From Tenacibaculum sp. M341 (GTDB lineage Bacteria; Bacteroidota; Bacteroidia; Flavobacteriales; Flavobacteriaceae), in NCBI RefSeq assembly GCF_004337695.1, contig NZ_SJXJ01000002.1, positions 186,001 through 250,000 of the forward strand: 64,000 nucleotides of DNA, written 5' to 3'. A program made the translations under genes and the position numbers. Below are positions 26,573-33,593 of this stretch, piece after piece. Within the stretch, counting starts at the first letter, position 1. Each line of letters begins with the position of its first letter. Under the pieces are notes generated by a model that made no database searches, had not been told where the DNA came from, and saw only the letters and a program-made list of their open reading frames with translations.

Positions 26573-26610
26573 TATTAAGTATTAAGTATTAAGTATTAAG
26601 TATTAAGTAT
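26573..26610 (+). repeat. 7-bp tandem repeat, five copies of TATTAAG
   Basis: Five perfect TATTAAG units (26573-26607) plus TAT lie between the stop codon of the ten-gene operon and its terminator. Read in another phase the unit is AGTATTA, which matches units in the inverted arrays at 63110-63182 and resembles those at 28520-28597. Confidence 0.95.
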
Positions 26611-26619
26611 GTGAGAATT

Positions 26620-26648
26620 GGGGTTAGATTTTTTCTGACTCCTTTTTT
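26620..26648 (+). terminator. Intrinsic terminator of the ten-gene operon
   Basis: GGGGTTAGA (26620-26628) pairs with TCTGACTCC (26634-26642), with two G-U pairs and a 5-nt T loop, and is followed by six T's (26643-26648). It ends the plus-strand operon 53 bp after the last stop codon. Confidence 0.8.
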
Positions 26649-26677
26649 GGTTATGCTCGTTTTTAAAAACGTTAATT

Positions 26678-27451
26678 TTAAGATTTTGTATCGTATTCTT
26701 TCAAAGAAAGTTCTGAATTTTCAAAAGAAGCATAAGTAAAATATTGTACCCAGTCACCAAGATTAATATACTTGCTTTGTTCGTTTAATTGAATGTTTAA
26801 AGGTAAATGTCTGTGACCAAAAACAAAATAATCGTAATGTTCCGTCTCTAACTTACGTTTACAATATTGCACTAGCCATTCTTTATCTTCTCCCAAGAAT
26901 TTAAAATCCTCATCACCAGAAATCATTTTATTTTTAACAGACATGTATTGTCCTAAACGAACACCTAAATCAGGATGAAGCCATCTAAACATCCATTTGA
27001 ATAAAGGAAAAGTAAAAACTTTTTTCATTCGTTTGTAGCCTTTGTCATGAGGTCCCAATCCGTCTCCATGACCCACTAAAAATAATTTTTGATTGATTTC
27101 AAATTGTTGAGGTGAGTGAAATACAGGAATATTTAATTCTGTTTCGAAATAATCTCGCATCCATAAATCATGATTTCCTACAAAAAAATATATTGGAGTA
27201 CCACTGTCTCTAATTTCAGCAAGTTTTCCTAAAACTCTTACAAAACCTTTCGGAACCACTGTTTTGTATTCAAACCAAAAGTCGAATAAATCGCCAAGTA
27301 AAAAAATAGCAGCAGCATCATCTTTTACTTCATTTAACCAATTCAAAAACTTTTGTTCACGGACAAAGCTTTTTTCTTTGTTAGGAGCACCTAAATGTTG
27401 GTCGGAAGCAAAATATACTTTTTTAGTATCTGGAACTGTAATTGAAATCAA
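26678..27451 (-). CDS. lpxH: UDP-2,3-diacylglucosamine diphosphatase
   Basis: About 257 residues. Calcineurin-like metallophosphoesterase motifs are all present: SDQHLG, LLGDLFDFW, FFVGNHDLW, VGHGDG and FGHRHLP. This layout fits LpxH, which removes UMP from UDP-diacylglucosamine in lipid A synthesis at the inner membrane. No in-frame ATG lies near the conserved start, so translation probably begins at TTG: the codon at 27451 (giving MISITVPDTKKVYFASD) is favoured over 27469, because 27469 lies within a TATTTTTG -7 box. Divergent from the MOSC gene. Confidence 0.9.
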   Translation of the reverse strand: MISITVPDTKKVYFASDQHLGAPNKEKSFVREQKFLNWLNEVKDDAAAIFLLGDLFDFWFEYKTVVPKGFVRVLGKLAEIRDSGTPIYFFVGNHDLWMRDYFETELNIPVFHSPQQFEINQKLFLVGHGDGLGPHDKGYKRMKKVFTFPLFKWMFRWLHPDLGVRLGQYMSVKNKMISGDEDFKFLGEDKEWLVQYCKRKLETEHYDYFVFGHRHLPLNIQLNEQSKYINLGDWVQYFTYASFENSELSLKEYDTKS

Positions 27452-27466
27452 AACTGTGTTTTTGGG

Positions 27467-27474
27467 CAAAAATA
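27467..27474 (-). promoter_or_regulatory. Candidate -7 box (TATTTTTG) of lpxH
   Basis: TATTTTTG on the minus strand lies 16-23 bp upstream of the favoured TTG start at 27451, giving a leader of about 9-10 nt. It overlaps the alternative TTG at 27469. Confidence 0.42.
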
Positions 27475-27490
27475 ACTATATTTATTTAGC

Positions 27491-27498
27491 TAACTTTG
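27491..27498 (+). promoter_or_regulatory. Candidate -7 box (TAACTTTG) of the MOSC gene
   Basis: TAACTTTG is an exact TAnnTTTG match 16-23 bp upstream of the ATG at 27514. The short leader is like that of several other genes here. No well-placed -33 TTG was seen. Confidence 0.45.
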
Positions 27499-27513
27499 TA
27501 AAAAAGCGTATAC

Positions 27514-28071
27514 ATGATTGTACTATCTACGAATATTGGAGACAAAAAAGAAATTGACTGGAAAGGTAAGAAAGTAACCACCGGTATTTTTAAGTATCCT
27601 ACAGATGAAGGTATCTTTTTAAATGTTGAAGAAGTAAAAGGAGATACTATTTGTGATAGAGAACATCATGGAGGAGTAGATCAAGCTGTATATGCTTATT
27701 CAGTAAAACATTACGATTATTTTAAAGAGTTGCATCCAGATTTAGATTGGGAGTTAGGAATGTTTGGTGAAAACCTGACATTGACAGATATTGAAGAAAC
27801 AGAAATACATGTGGGTGATACTTTTGAATTAGGTGAAGTTGTTATTGAGGCTACAAAAGCTAGGTTTCCTTGTATGAAATTAGGAGTACGTTTTAATAAC
27901 ATGAAAATTGTAAAACAGTTTTGGAATACTACTAAGTGTGGTGTGTATTTTAAAGTGTTAAAAACCGGTGTAGTTAAAAAGGGAGATGAGTTTAAATTAT
28001 TAAAATCAGATACCTCACAACCTACCATAGCAGATTTATATATTAATAAAAGAACAAAGAAGTTTTCATGA
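27514..28071 (+). CDS. MOSC domain protein (YiiM-like)
   Basis: 185 residues. The MOSC domain (about 10-150) shows REHHGGVDQAVYAYS, FGENLT and a conserved Cys in KARFPCMKLGVRF, the presumed ligand site for molybdenum cofactor sulfuration or MOSC-type reductases (YiiM family). Such proteins reduce N-hydroxylated substrates or carry sulfur in molybdenum cofactor chemistry; which one applies here cannot be said. Overlaps tadA by 4 nt (ATGA), so the two are translationally coupled. Confidence 0.88.
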   Translation: MIVLSTNIGDKKEIDWKGKKVTTGIFKYPTDEGIFLNVEEVKGDTICDREHHGGVDQAVYAYSVKHYDYFKELHPDLDWELGMFGENLTLTDIEETEIHVGDTFELGEVVIEATKARFPCMKLGVRFNNMKIVKQFWNTTKCGVYFKVLKTGVVKKGDEFKLLKSDTSQPTIADLYINKRTKKFS

Positions 28072-28514
28072 ATCCATTTGATGACGAGTATTTTATGAGA
28101 AAAGCTTTACAGGAAGCTCAAAATGCATATGATAAAGGAGAAGTACCTGTGGGAGCTGTAATTGTTTTTAAAGATCAAATTATAGCAAGAGCTCATAATT
28201 TAACTGAAAGATTAAATGATGTTACTGCTCATGCAGAAATGCAAGCGTTTACCTCTGCTGCAGATTTTTTAGGAGGAAAATACCTGAAAGATTGTACGTT
28301 GTATGTTACGTTAGAGCCTTGTCAAATGTGTGCTGGAGCTAGTTATTGGACTCAAATTAGTAAGATTGTTTACGGAGCAAGTGAGCCGAAAATGGGTTTT
28401 ACTGCTATGAAAACTAAATTGCATCCGAAAACAAAAGTAGTATCAGGAGTTTTAGAAGAAGAGTGTGCGCATATCTTGAAAAAGTTTTTTGTAGAAAAGA
28501 GAAACCTTAATTAG
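28068..28514 (+). CDS. tadA: tRNA-specific adenosine deaminase
   Basis: 148 residues, typical of TadA. Zinc and catalytic motifs are HAEMQ (with the Glu proton shuttle) and LEPCQMCAGA; VPVGAVIV near the N-terminus and the C-terminal helix (LEEECAHILKKFF) fit. Converts A34 to inosine in tRNA-Arg(ACG). The start overlaps the MOSC gene stop. A cytidine or guanine deaminase of the same superfamily is a weaker alternative. Confidence 0.9.
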   Translation: MNPFDDEYFMRKALQEAQNAYDKGEVPVGAVIVFKDQIIARAHNLTERLNDVTAHAEMQAFTSAADFLGGKYLKDCTLYVTLEPCQMCAGASYWTQISKIVYGASEPKMGFTAMKTKLHPKTKVVSGVLEEECAHILKKFFVEKRNLN

Positions 28515-28519
28515 TTCGC

Positions 28520-28597
28520 AGTAATCAGTTATCATTAAACAATTATCAGTTTTTAGAGTTTTACTTATTGATGACTGATCACAGATAATTGATCATT
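28520..28597. repeat. Inverted pair of 7-bp-periodic repeat arrays
   Basis: Two arms of four heptads each (28520-28547 and 28570-28597) face each other across 22 bp, between two converging genes. Left-arm units are AGTAATC, AGTTATC, ATTAAAC and AATTATC; right-arm units are GATGACT, GATCACA, GATAATT and GATCATT. The arms are complementary at 19 of 28 positions, so a hairpin is possible and may serve both genes as a terminator. Confidence 0.7.
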
Positions 28598-28599
28598 GT

Positions 28600-29082
28600 T
28601 CAAAACAAGCTTTGTTGTTTTGCTCCGCTTTCATGCTCAAGTAACCATTTTTTTCTCCACACACCACCAGCATAACCTGTTAATGAACCGTCGGATCCAA
28701 CAATTCTATGGCAAGGAATGATAATTGAAATTGGATTTTTACCATTAGCAGAAGCAACCGCTCTAATGGCTTTTACATCTCCAAGATATTTGGATTGTTC
28801 TAAATAGCTTCTTGTTTTTCCAAAAGAAACGTGTAATAAAGCCTTCCATACCTTTCCTTGAAATTCAGTTCCTTTAGGAGCCAATTGTAGTTCAAATTCT
28901 TTCCTGTTTCCAGAAAAATATTCATCTAATTGTTGAATACATTTTTTTATTTCTTCGGAAGTTGTTTCAATTTCGGTAGCAGGATTTTCTTCAATAAAAT
29001 AAATAGAGTATATAGATTTATTATCACCTTTTATTTCAAGGATGCCAATAGGAGAGTTGTAATATGCTGTTTCTATATTCAA
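28600..29082 (-). CDS. ogt: Methylated-DNA--[protein]-cysteine S-methyltransferase
   Basis: 160 residues. Ogt/MGMT C-terminal domain with FQGKVWKALLHVSFGKTRSY, the helix containing RAVASANGKNP, and the active-site IIPCHRIVGSDGSLTGYAGG (Cys acceptor in PCHR). Repairs O6-alkylguanine by suicidal transfer. Translation must begin at a TTG (29082), directly abutting the upstream Nudix stop codon (TAA then TTG), a coupling arrangement; no in-frame ATG lies nearby. Last gene of a four-gene minus-strand run. Confidence 0.93.
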   Translation of the reverse strand: MNIETAYYNSPIGILEIKGDNKSIYSIYFIEENPATEIETTSEEIKKCIQQLDEYFSGNRKEFELQLAPKGTEFQGKVWKALLHVSFGKTRSYLEQSKYLGDVKAIRAVASANGKNPISIIIPCHRIVGSDGSLTGYAGGVWRKKWLLEHESGAKQQSLF

Positions 29083-29481
29083 TTATATAATTTTATGTTG
29101 CTCTTTTAAGAAAGAGAAAATCTTTTTATCAACTTCAGAAATGATATCCATGTCATTTGAAGTTAACCATTTAATTTCTTCTATTTCACTGGAAGCCTTA
29201 GGGGTGTTTTTATAGCTTGCTTTATAACAAGTCATTTTTACTATAATACCTTCAGCTCTTCCGTGAGATTGTGCTTTAAAAGTACCAATATACTCGATTG
29301 ATTTTTCTTCAATATCTACATTAAGTTCTTCTTTTATTTCACGGATCAAAGTTTCTGTATCTGTTTCGTTGCCTTCTCTTTTTCCTCCAGGAAGATAAAA
29401 AGTGTCTTTTCCTTTAGATCGAGTGCTTAAAATTTTTTGATCTTGAATTTCTATAAGCGCTATTTTGTCAATTTCTTTCAT
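29083..29481 (-). CDS. Nudix hydrolase
   Basis: 132 residues. The Nudix box is complete: G-x5-E-x7-REIKEEL, seen in GGKREGNETDTETLIREIKE. The short single-domain form fits MutT-like nucleotide diphosphate hydrolases, but the substrate cannot be told. Immediately upstream of ogt with no gap, which makes a nucleotide-sanitation or repair context plausible. Starts 6 bp after the preceding gene. Confidence 0.9.
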   Translation of the reverse strand: MKEIDKIALIEIQDQKILSTRSKGKDTFYLPGGKREGNETDTETLIREIKEELNVDIEEKSIEYIGTFKAQSHGRAEGIIVKMTCYKASYKNTPKASSEIEEIKWLTSNDMDIISEVDKKIFSFLKEQHKII

Positions 29482-29487
29482 TAAATA

Positions 29488-30000
29488 TTATGGGTTACTA
29501 GAAGAGATTCTTTTGAGAAAAAAAGAAGATTCTTTTTTTAAAACTTTATAAATAAATATACCTTTTGATGAATTATCTAAACTATAAATTCCGTTTTCAA
29601 ATTTCATTTCAGTGATTTCAAACATTATTTTGTTTTCACTTAGTATTTTGTATTTTCTTTTTGGTGAAGGCTCAGCAATAAAAGTGTTTTTATCTTCTCC
29701 CATGTCACAATCCATAGAAATGTTTTCTTGATAATTAAAACTTTTGTGATTATTATTAAATTCTAAAATAAAATTAATGTTTTTATTATTAAGGTAATCA
29801 ATTTTTGCTTTGGTGTCAATAACAGTTAATTTGTATTCTTCGGTATTTTTACCGTGCAAAAATAACTTATTAGTACTCCATAAATTATTTTCTAAAATAG
29901 TGGTTAAATTTTGGGTACTTTTTTTTGATTGTCCAGAAAGGTTTACTAGCGATAAAAAAGTAAAGATGAATAATTGGATGAATGTTTTTAAAAATGTCAT
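29488..30000 (-). CDS. Exported protein of unknown function
   Basis: 170 residues with a signal peptide (to about residue 23, LSGQ). The mature part has beta-strand-like segments (KINFILEFNN-type) and two cysteines, consistent with a small lipocalin-like or other beta-barrel fold, but I cannot assign a family. Its start codon overlaps the stop of the upstream T9SS cargo gene by 1 nt (TAATG), so the two are translationally coupled and probably work together. Confidence 0.65.
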   Translation of the reverse strand: MTFLKTFIQLFIFTFLSLVNLSGQSKKSTQNLTTILENNLWSTNKLFLHGKNTEEYKLTVIDTKAKIDYLNNKNINFILEFNNNHKSFNYQENISMDCDMGEDKNTFIAEPSPKRKYKILSENKIMFEITEMKFENGIYSLDNSSKGIFIYKVLKKESSFFLKRISSSNP

Positions 30001-31049
30001 TATTTTACCTTTATGAATTTACTTTTACCTAAAACAACTCCTCTTTTATTTCTATTGATGATAAAAAATATACCTACAGGTAACTCGTTTATAGCAATTT
30101 CAGTTTTATAAGATTTTGTTTTAATATTTCGGATTATTTTTCCGTTAATGGAATATATGGTAATATATGATTCAGTTTCTTGTTTTAAATTTATAAATAT
30201 TTTTTCAGTAGCTGGATTGGGGTAAACGATTAATTTGTTATTGCCTTTTTTACCCATTATTTCAGAAAATGGGATAGCAGGTAGGAATTTAATGATAATA
30301 GGTTTTTTATGAGATTCGTCCATAACAACTTGTGCAACGGGATGTTTTGTTTCTTTATCATCTGTCCACCATTGATATAGTATATTAGAACTTCCTTTTA
30401 ATTTACCTAATAAATGCCATTCTTTTTTTCTTTTCTTATAAAAATAATCTATAACATTAACTTCATGTTTTAGTCTAAGTGATAAAAAAGTTCCAGTGGG
30501 TAAAATAATATCGCCCCAAGCATCAACAGTGGTGTTGTGTTTAAAAACTCTTTTTCTTTTTATAGAGTCTGTCCCTTTTTTAGTTTTTAGGAGTATCGTT
30601 TCTTCCTCTTTTTTATTATTAGAGGTGTCAAGATAGTTAAAAGGATATCTTATAGTAGTTACATTTCTGTTTTCAATTCTTTTTTTATTGTTAACAAAAA
30701 CACCTGATCCAATAGTTTTTAATTCTGAGTTCGAATTATTCATAAACATCCAAGCTTCATATATATTATTAGAATATAAAGCTATGTTGGCATTAGGAAA
30801 ATCTTCAGCAAAAGGTGTTTTTTTGGGGTCAACAAATTGTATGGTGTCTCTTTTAGATGTGTTTAGATTAGAAAAGTCCCATGTTTTATTTTCACCTGCT
30901 TCTCCAATATCAATATTAACCTTTGGAAACCTAGTGTAGTATTCAATTATAGTATCTCCAATAGAAACAAAATTATGTTGTTTTAAAGTTATTTGAGAAA
31001 AAGAATAAAAATTTAAAAAAAGTAGAAAAATCCATACATTTTGTTTCAT
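30000..31049 (-). CDS. T9SS-sorted secreted protein of unknown function
   Basis: 349 residues. A signal peptide (to about residue 18, YSFSQ) precedes a mature region without recognised domain (Trp-rich segments such as LYQWWTDD and AWMFMNNS) and a T9SS C-terminal sorting domain (about 275-349; LIVYPNPATEKIFINL). Exported through the outer membrane by the T9SS and probably surface-attached. First gene of a tight minus-strand run with the 170-residue protein, Nudix and ogt genes. Confidence 0.82.
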   Translation of the reverse strand: MKQNVWIFLLFLNFYSFSQITLKQHNFVSIGDTIIEYYTRFPKVNIDIGEAGENKTWDFSNLNTSKRDTIQFVDPKKTPFAEDFPNANIALYSNNIYEAWMFMNNSNSELKTIGSGVFVNNKKRIENRNVTTIRYPFNYLDTSNNKKEEETILLKTKKGTDSIKRKRVFKHNTTVDAWGDIILPTGTFLSLRLKHEVNVIDYFYKKRKKEWHLLGKLKGSSNILYQWWTDDKETKHPVAQVVMDESHKKPIIIKFLPAIPFSEIMGKKGNNKLIVYPNPATEKIFINLKQETESYITIYSINGKIIRNIKTKSYKTEIAINELPVGIFFIINRNKRGVVLGKSKFIKVK

Positions 31050-31185
31050 AATATTTTTGTGTTTTGTCTAAACTAATTAATTTTTAGGTTATATGTTTTC
31101 CTAAATAATTATTTATTAGGCTTTAGTTAAAAAGCGACAGCACTTGGTTTATATTTAGAAAAGAAAAAAGTATGAATTATTTGTT

Positions 31186-31950
31186 TTAAACACCAAAAAT
31201 GTCTTTAGAATTTTGAGTAGTAATTTCAGAAATTTCTTGATATGATTTTCCGTAAATATCTACTAATTTACCAACAACTTGAGTAATATAACTACTTTCG
31301 TTTCGCTTTCCTCTGTATGGTGTAGGAGCCAAGTAAGGCGAATCGGTTTCTAATACAATGTGTTTTAAATCTATTTCATTTAAAAACTTATCAATTTTAC
31401 CATTTTTAAAAGTGGCTACACCGCCAATACCTAACTTCATATTGTAAGAAATGGCTTTTTTTGCTTGTTCTAATGTGCCAGTAAAACAATGGAAAATACC
31501 AAATAAGTCATCACCTTTTTCGCTTTCCAATACTTCAAAAATTTCATCAAAAGCTTCTCTACAATGAATTATAATAGGTAGTTTTTTTTCTTTAGCCCAT
31601 TGGATTTGAGTTTTAAAAGCTTCTTGTTGAGCTGTTAAAAATGTTTTATCCCAATATAAATCGATTCCAATTTCACCAATAGCATAAAAATCACGTTTAT
31701 CAATCCACTCCCTCACATGTGCTAATTCTTCTTTGTAATTTTCTTTAACAGAAGTTGGGTGTAATCCCATCATTAAGAAAACATCATCAGGATAGTTTTT
31801 TTCTAAATCGAACATTCTTTCAGTAGAATTACTATCAATAGCAGGAATAAAAAAACGAGAAACACCAGCTTCTTTAGCTCTAGTCATCATTTCATTTCTA
31901 TCCTCATCAAATTGTTCAGCATAAAGGTGAGTATGTGTATCGGTAATCAT
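31186..31950 (-). CDS. TatD-family metal-dependent hydrolase
   Basis: 254 residues. Metal-binding motifs of TatD DNases: TDTHTHLY at the N-terminus, IGEIGID, IIHCREA, HCFTGT and ETDSPYLAP. Family members are 3'-5' DNA/RNA exonucleases or deacylases; the YcfH/TatD distinction cannot be made here. Full length for the family. The 136-bp spacer to the next minus-strand gene suggests a separate transcript. Confidence 0.92.
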   Translation of the reverse strand: MITDTHTHLYAEQFDEDRNEMMTRAKEAGVSRFFIPAIDSNSTERMFDLEKNYPDDVFLMMGLHPTSVKENYKEELAHVREWIDKRDFYAIGEIGIDLYWDKTFLTAQQEAFKTQIQWAKEKKLPIIIHCREAFDEIFEVLESEKGDDLFGIFHCFTGTLEQAKKAISYNMKLGIGGVATFKNGKIDKFLNEIDLKHIVLETDSPYLAPTPYRGKRNESSYITQVVGKLVDIYGKSYQEISEITTQNSKDIFGV

Positions 31951-32050
31951 ATTATGTAGTAAGGTTGTAAGTTTATTAAAAATAATGAGTTACAATTTTT
32001 ATTCATTACAAATCATATTTTTAAAATTCGTAATTCAAAAATCAATACAT

Positions 32051-32058
32051 TATTTTTG
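32051..32058 (+). promoter_or_regulatory. Candidate -7 box (TATTTTTG) of the aspartic protease gene
   Basis: TATTTTTG ends 8 bp before the ATG at 32067. With transcription starting 6-8 nt downstream, translation from 32067 would be nearly leaderless, which favours the ATG at 32085. Confidence 0.4.
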
Positions 32059-32084
32059 TATTTCGAATGCAAAAGTACGAGGAA

Positions 32085-32561
32085 ATGGCAAGTTTGAAAA
32101 AAGTATTGCGAAAAAAGAAATATGTAAGAATTAAGCTTAAAAAGATGAGAACAAATCATCTTGAATTACCTGCAAAAATAAATGGTGTTAAAGGTGTTTT
32201 TATTTTAGATACTGGAGCTTCTAACTCTTGCGTTGGACTTGATTTAAAAGAATATTTTAAATTAATATCTGAAGAAAGTGAGGTAAAAGCAGCTGGAGCC
32301 GGAGCTATCGATATGGAAACTCATAAATCTGAAAACAATTCACTAAGAATTGGAGACTGGAAGTTTAAGAATTGTAATCTTGTTTTATTTGATTTACAAC
32401 ATGTAAATGCTGCTTTAGCACAACATAATGCTGGTAAAGTACACGGAATTATAGGAGCTGATGTTTTAGAAGCAGGAAAAGCCTTTATAGATTATGATAA
32501 AAAAGTATTGTACCTAAGAAAATTAAAAAAGCAGAAGAAGTTTAAAGGTGTTTACTTTTAG
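32085..32561 (+). CDS. Retropepsin-like aspartic protease (clan AA)
   Basis: About 158 residues from the ATG at 32085; an ATG six codons earlier at 32067 is possible but would have almost no leader behind the TATTTTTG box. The single-lobe retropepsin signature is FILDTGASNSCVGL (DTGA catalytic Asp) with a later hydrophobic IIGADVLEAG segment. Such proteins act as homodimers. A basic N-terminus (SLKKVLRKKKYVRIKLKKMR) precedes the domain; no signal peptide. Probably a cytosolic regulatory protease; substrate unknown. Confidence 0.85.
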   Translation: MASLKKVLRKKKYVRIKLKKMRTNHLELPAKINGVKGVFILDTGASNSCVGLDLKEYFKLISEESEVKAAGAGAIDMETHKSENNSLRIGDWKFKNCNLVLFDLQHVNAALAQHNAGKVHGIIGADVLEAGKAFIDYDKKVLYLRKLKKQKKFKGVYF

Positions 32562-32571
32562 CAATAATATT

Positions 32572-33363
32572 ATGAATGCTGTAAACAAACTTATCTTTTT
32601 ATTTATAACCAACAGCTTTATTGTTAATGCTCAACATTTGGTCATGGACTCAATTGGTGCTTCGTACTCTAATAAGCAACCGTTGTATAAATCTGAGTGG
32701 ATTAAGAAAGGTTTTAATACTATTGGTAAGTTTAATGATCATCCTAAATATTACATTCAGAAAATGAATGTTTTTAAAGGCGAAGAATCACTTGTTTTAA
32801 TTCAGAGTCTTTACGATCATGAAAATAGTCATTGGTTAGTGATAGTTGACAATGAAGGGAATTTGTTAGATTATATTGAAACTGCTTATGATAATGATGA
32901 AGGGTTTTTACAAATTCAATCTTCTTTTTATGAAGAAGATGTTGTTGTAGATATTTATAATGGTTACGAATCGCCAGATGAAATAACGAAAGCCTATTTG
33001 ATATCTGCAAATCGTTTTTTGTTAAAAAAAGATATTGTTTTTGAGTATTCAGAAAGTTATGGCTCAACTTGCTGTCCTAAAGATCCCGCTTGGGATACTA
33101 AAGAGTCACTAGAAGCTTATATTAAAAGATTTGAAAAAGATCATTCCGTTGTTTTAAAAGAATCATACAAAGTTATACAGGGGAAAGAAGGCGAAAAAAC
33201 GTATTATTTATCTTTTAAAGGTTGGAATAAAAAAGTAAAAGAAAGATTTATAAGAGAACGTATTCAGCATAATATGTTTTTAAATTGGAGTACTATGAAA
33301 ACAGATACTTACAATGATATGATAAAGAAAAATAGAAGGAACTTAATTTTTGAATTGAGATAA
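32572..33363 (+). CDS. Exported protein of unknown function
   Basis: About 263 residues starting at the ATG at 32572, which begins a good signal peptide (MNAVNKLIFLFITN, cleaved near VNAQ). An upstream start at 32548 would add eight residues and overlap the aspartic protease gene. The mature part is acidic and aromatic with one CC pair (STCCPKD). No recognised domain. It lies 10 bp downstream of the protease gene, so the two are probably co-transcribed. Confidence 0.65.
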   Translation: MNAVNKLIFLFITNSFIVNAQHLVMDSIGASYSNKQPLYKSEWIKKGFNTIGKFNDHPKYYIQKMNVFKGEESLVLIQSLYDHENSHWLVIVDNEGNLLDYIETAYDNDEGFLQIQSSFYEEDVVVDIYNGYESPDEITKAYLISANRFLLKKDIVFEYSESYGSTCCPKDPAWDTKESLEAYIKRFEKDHSVVLKESYKVIQGKEGEKTYYLSFKGWNKKVKERFIRERIQHNMFLNWSTMKTDTYNDMIKKNRRNLIFELR

Positions 33364-33422
33364 AGGATAGTATAGATTTAGTTTTGTGTTCAAATAGCTA
33401 GTTTTGTTAAGTTATTAAAAAC

Positions 33423-33459
33423 AAAAAACCTTCTAAATTGTTAAGTATTCAGAAGGTTT
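33423..33459 (-). terminator. Possible terminator between convergent genes
   Basis: AAACCTTCT (33426-33434) pairs with AGAAGGTTT (33451-33459) over a 16-nt loop. Six A's at 33423-33428 give a U-tract on the minus strand. It is 135 bp past the end of the TPM-domain gene, so assignment is moderate. Confidence 0.5.
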
Positions 33460-33593
33460 AAGTTTACATCGCGAATGCAATCATCGGGGGAGTTAAGAAA
33501 AGTGTTTCTTATTTATTTTCTACATTATAAATTTACATCTTTTTATCTGTGTAAACTACAGGAAAAACCCCTTAATGTTTGAAAATTAAAATG

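Noticed and set aside
26573-26610. CRISPR array
   Set aside because: The repeats are 7-bp tandem units with no spacers and no cas genes are nearby.
28520-28597. Insertion sequence remnant
   Set aside because: The arms are heptad arrays rather than typical IS ends, no transposase fragment is present and no target-site duplication can be identified.
32067-32084. Start of the aspartic protease gene at 32067
   Set aside because: Would leave almost no leader after the TATTTTTG box; the ATG at 32085 is preferred, though not proven.
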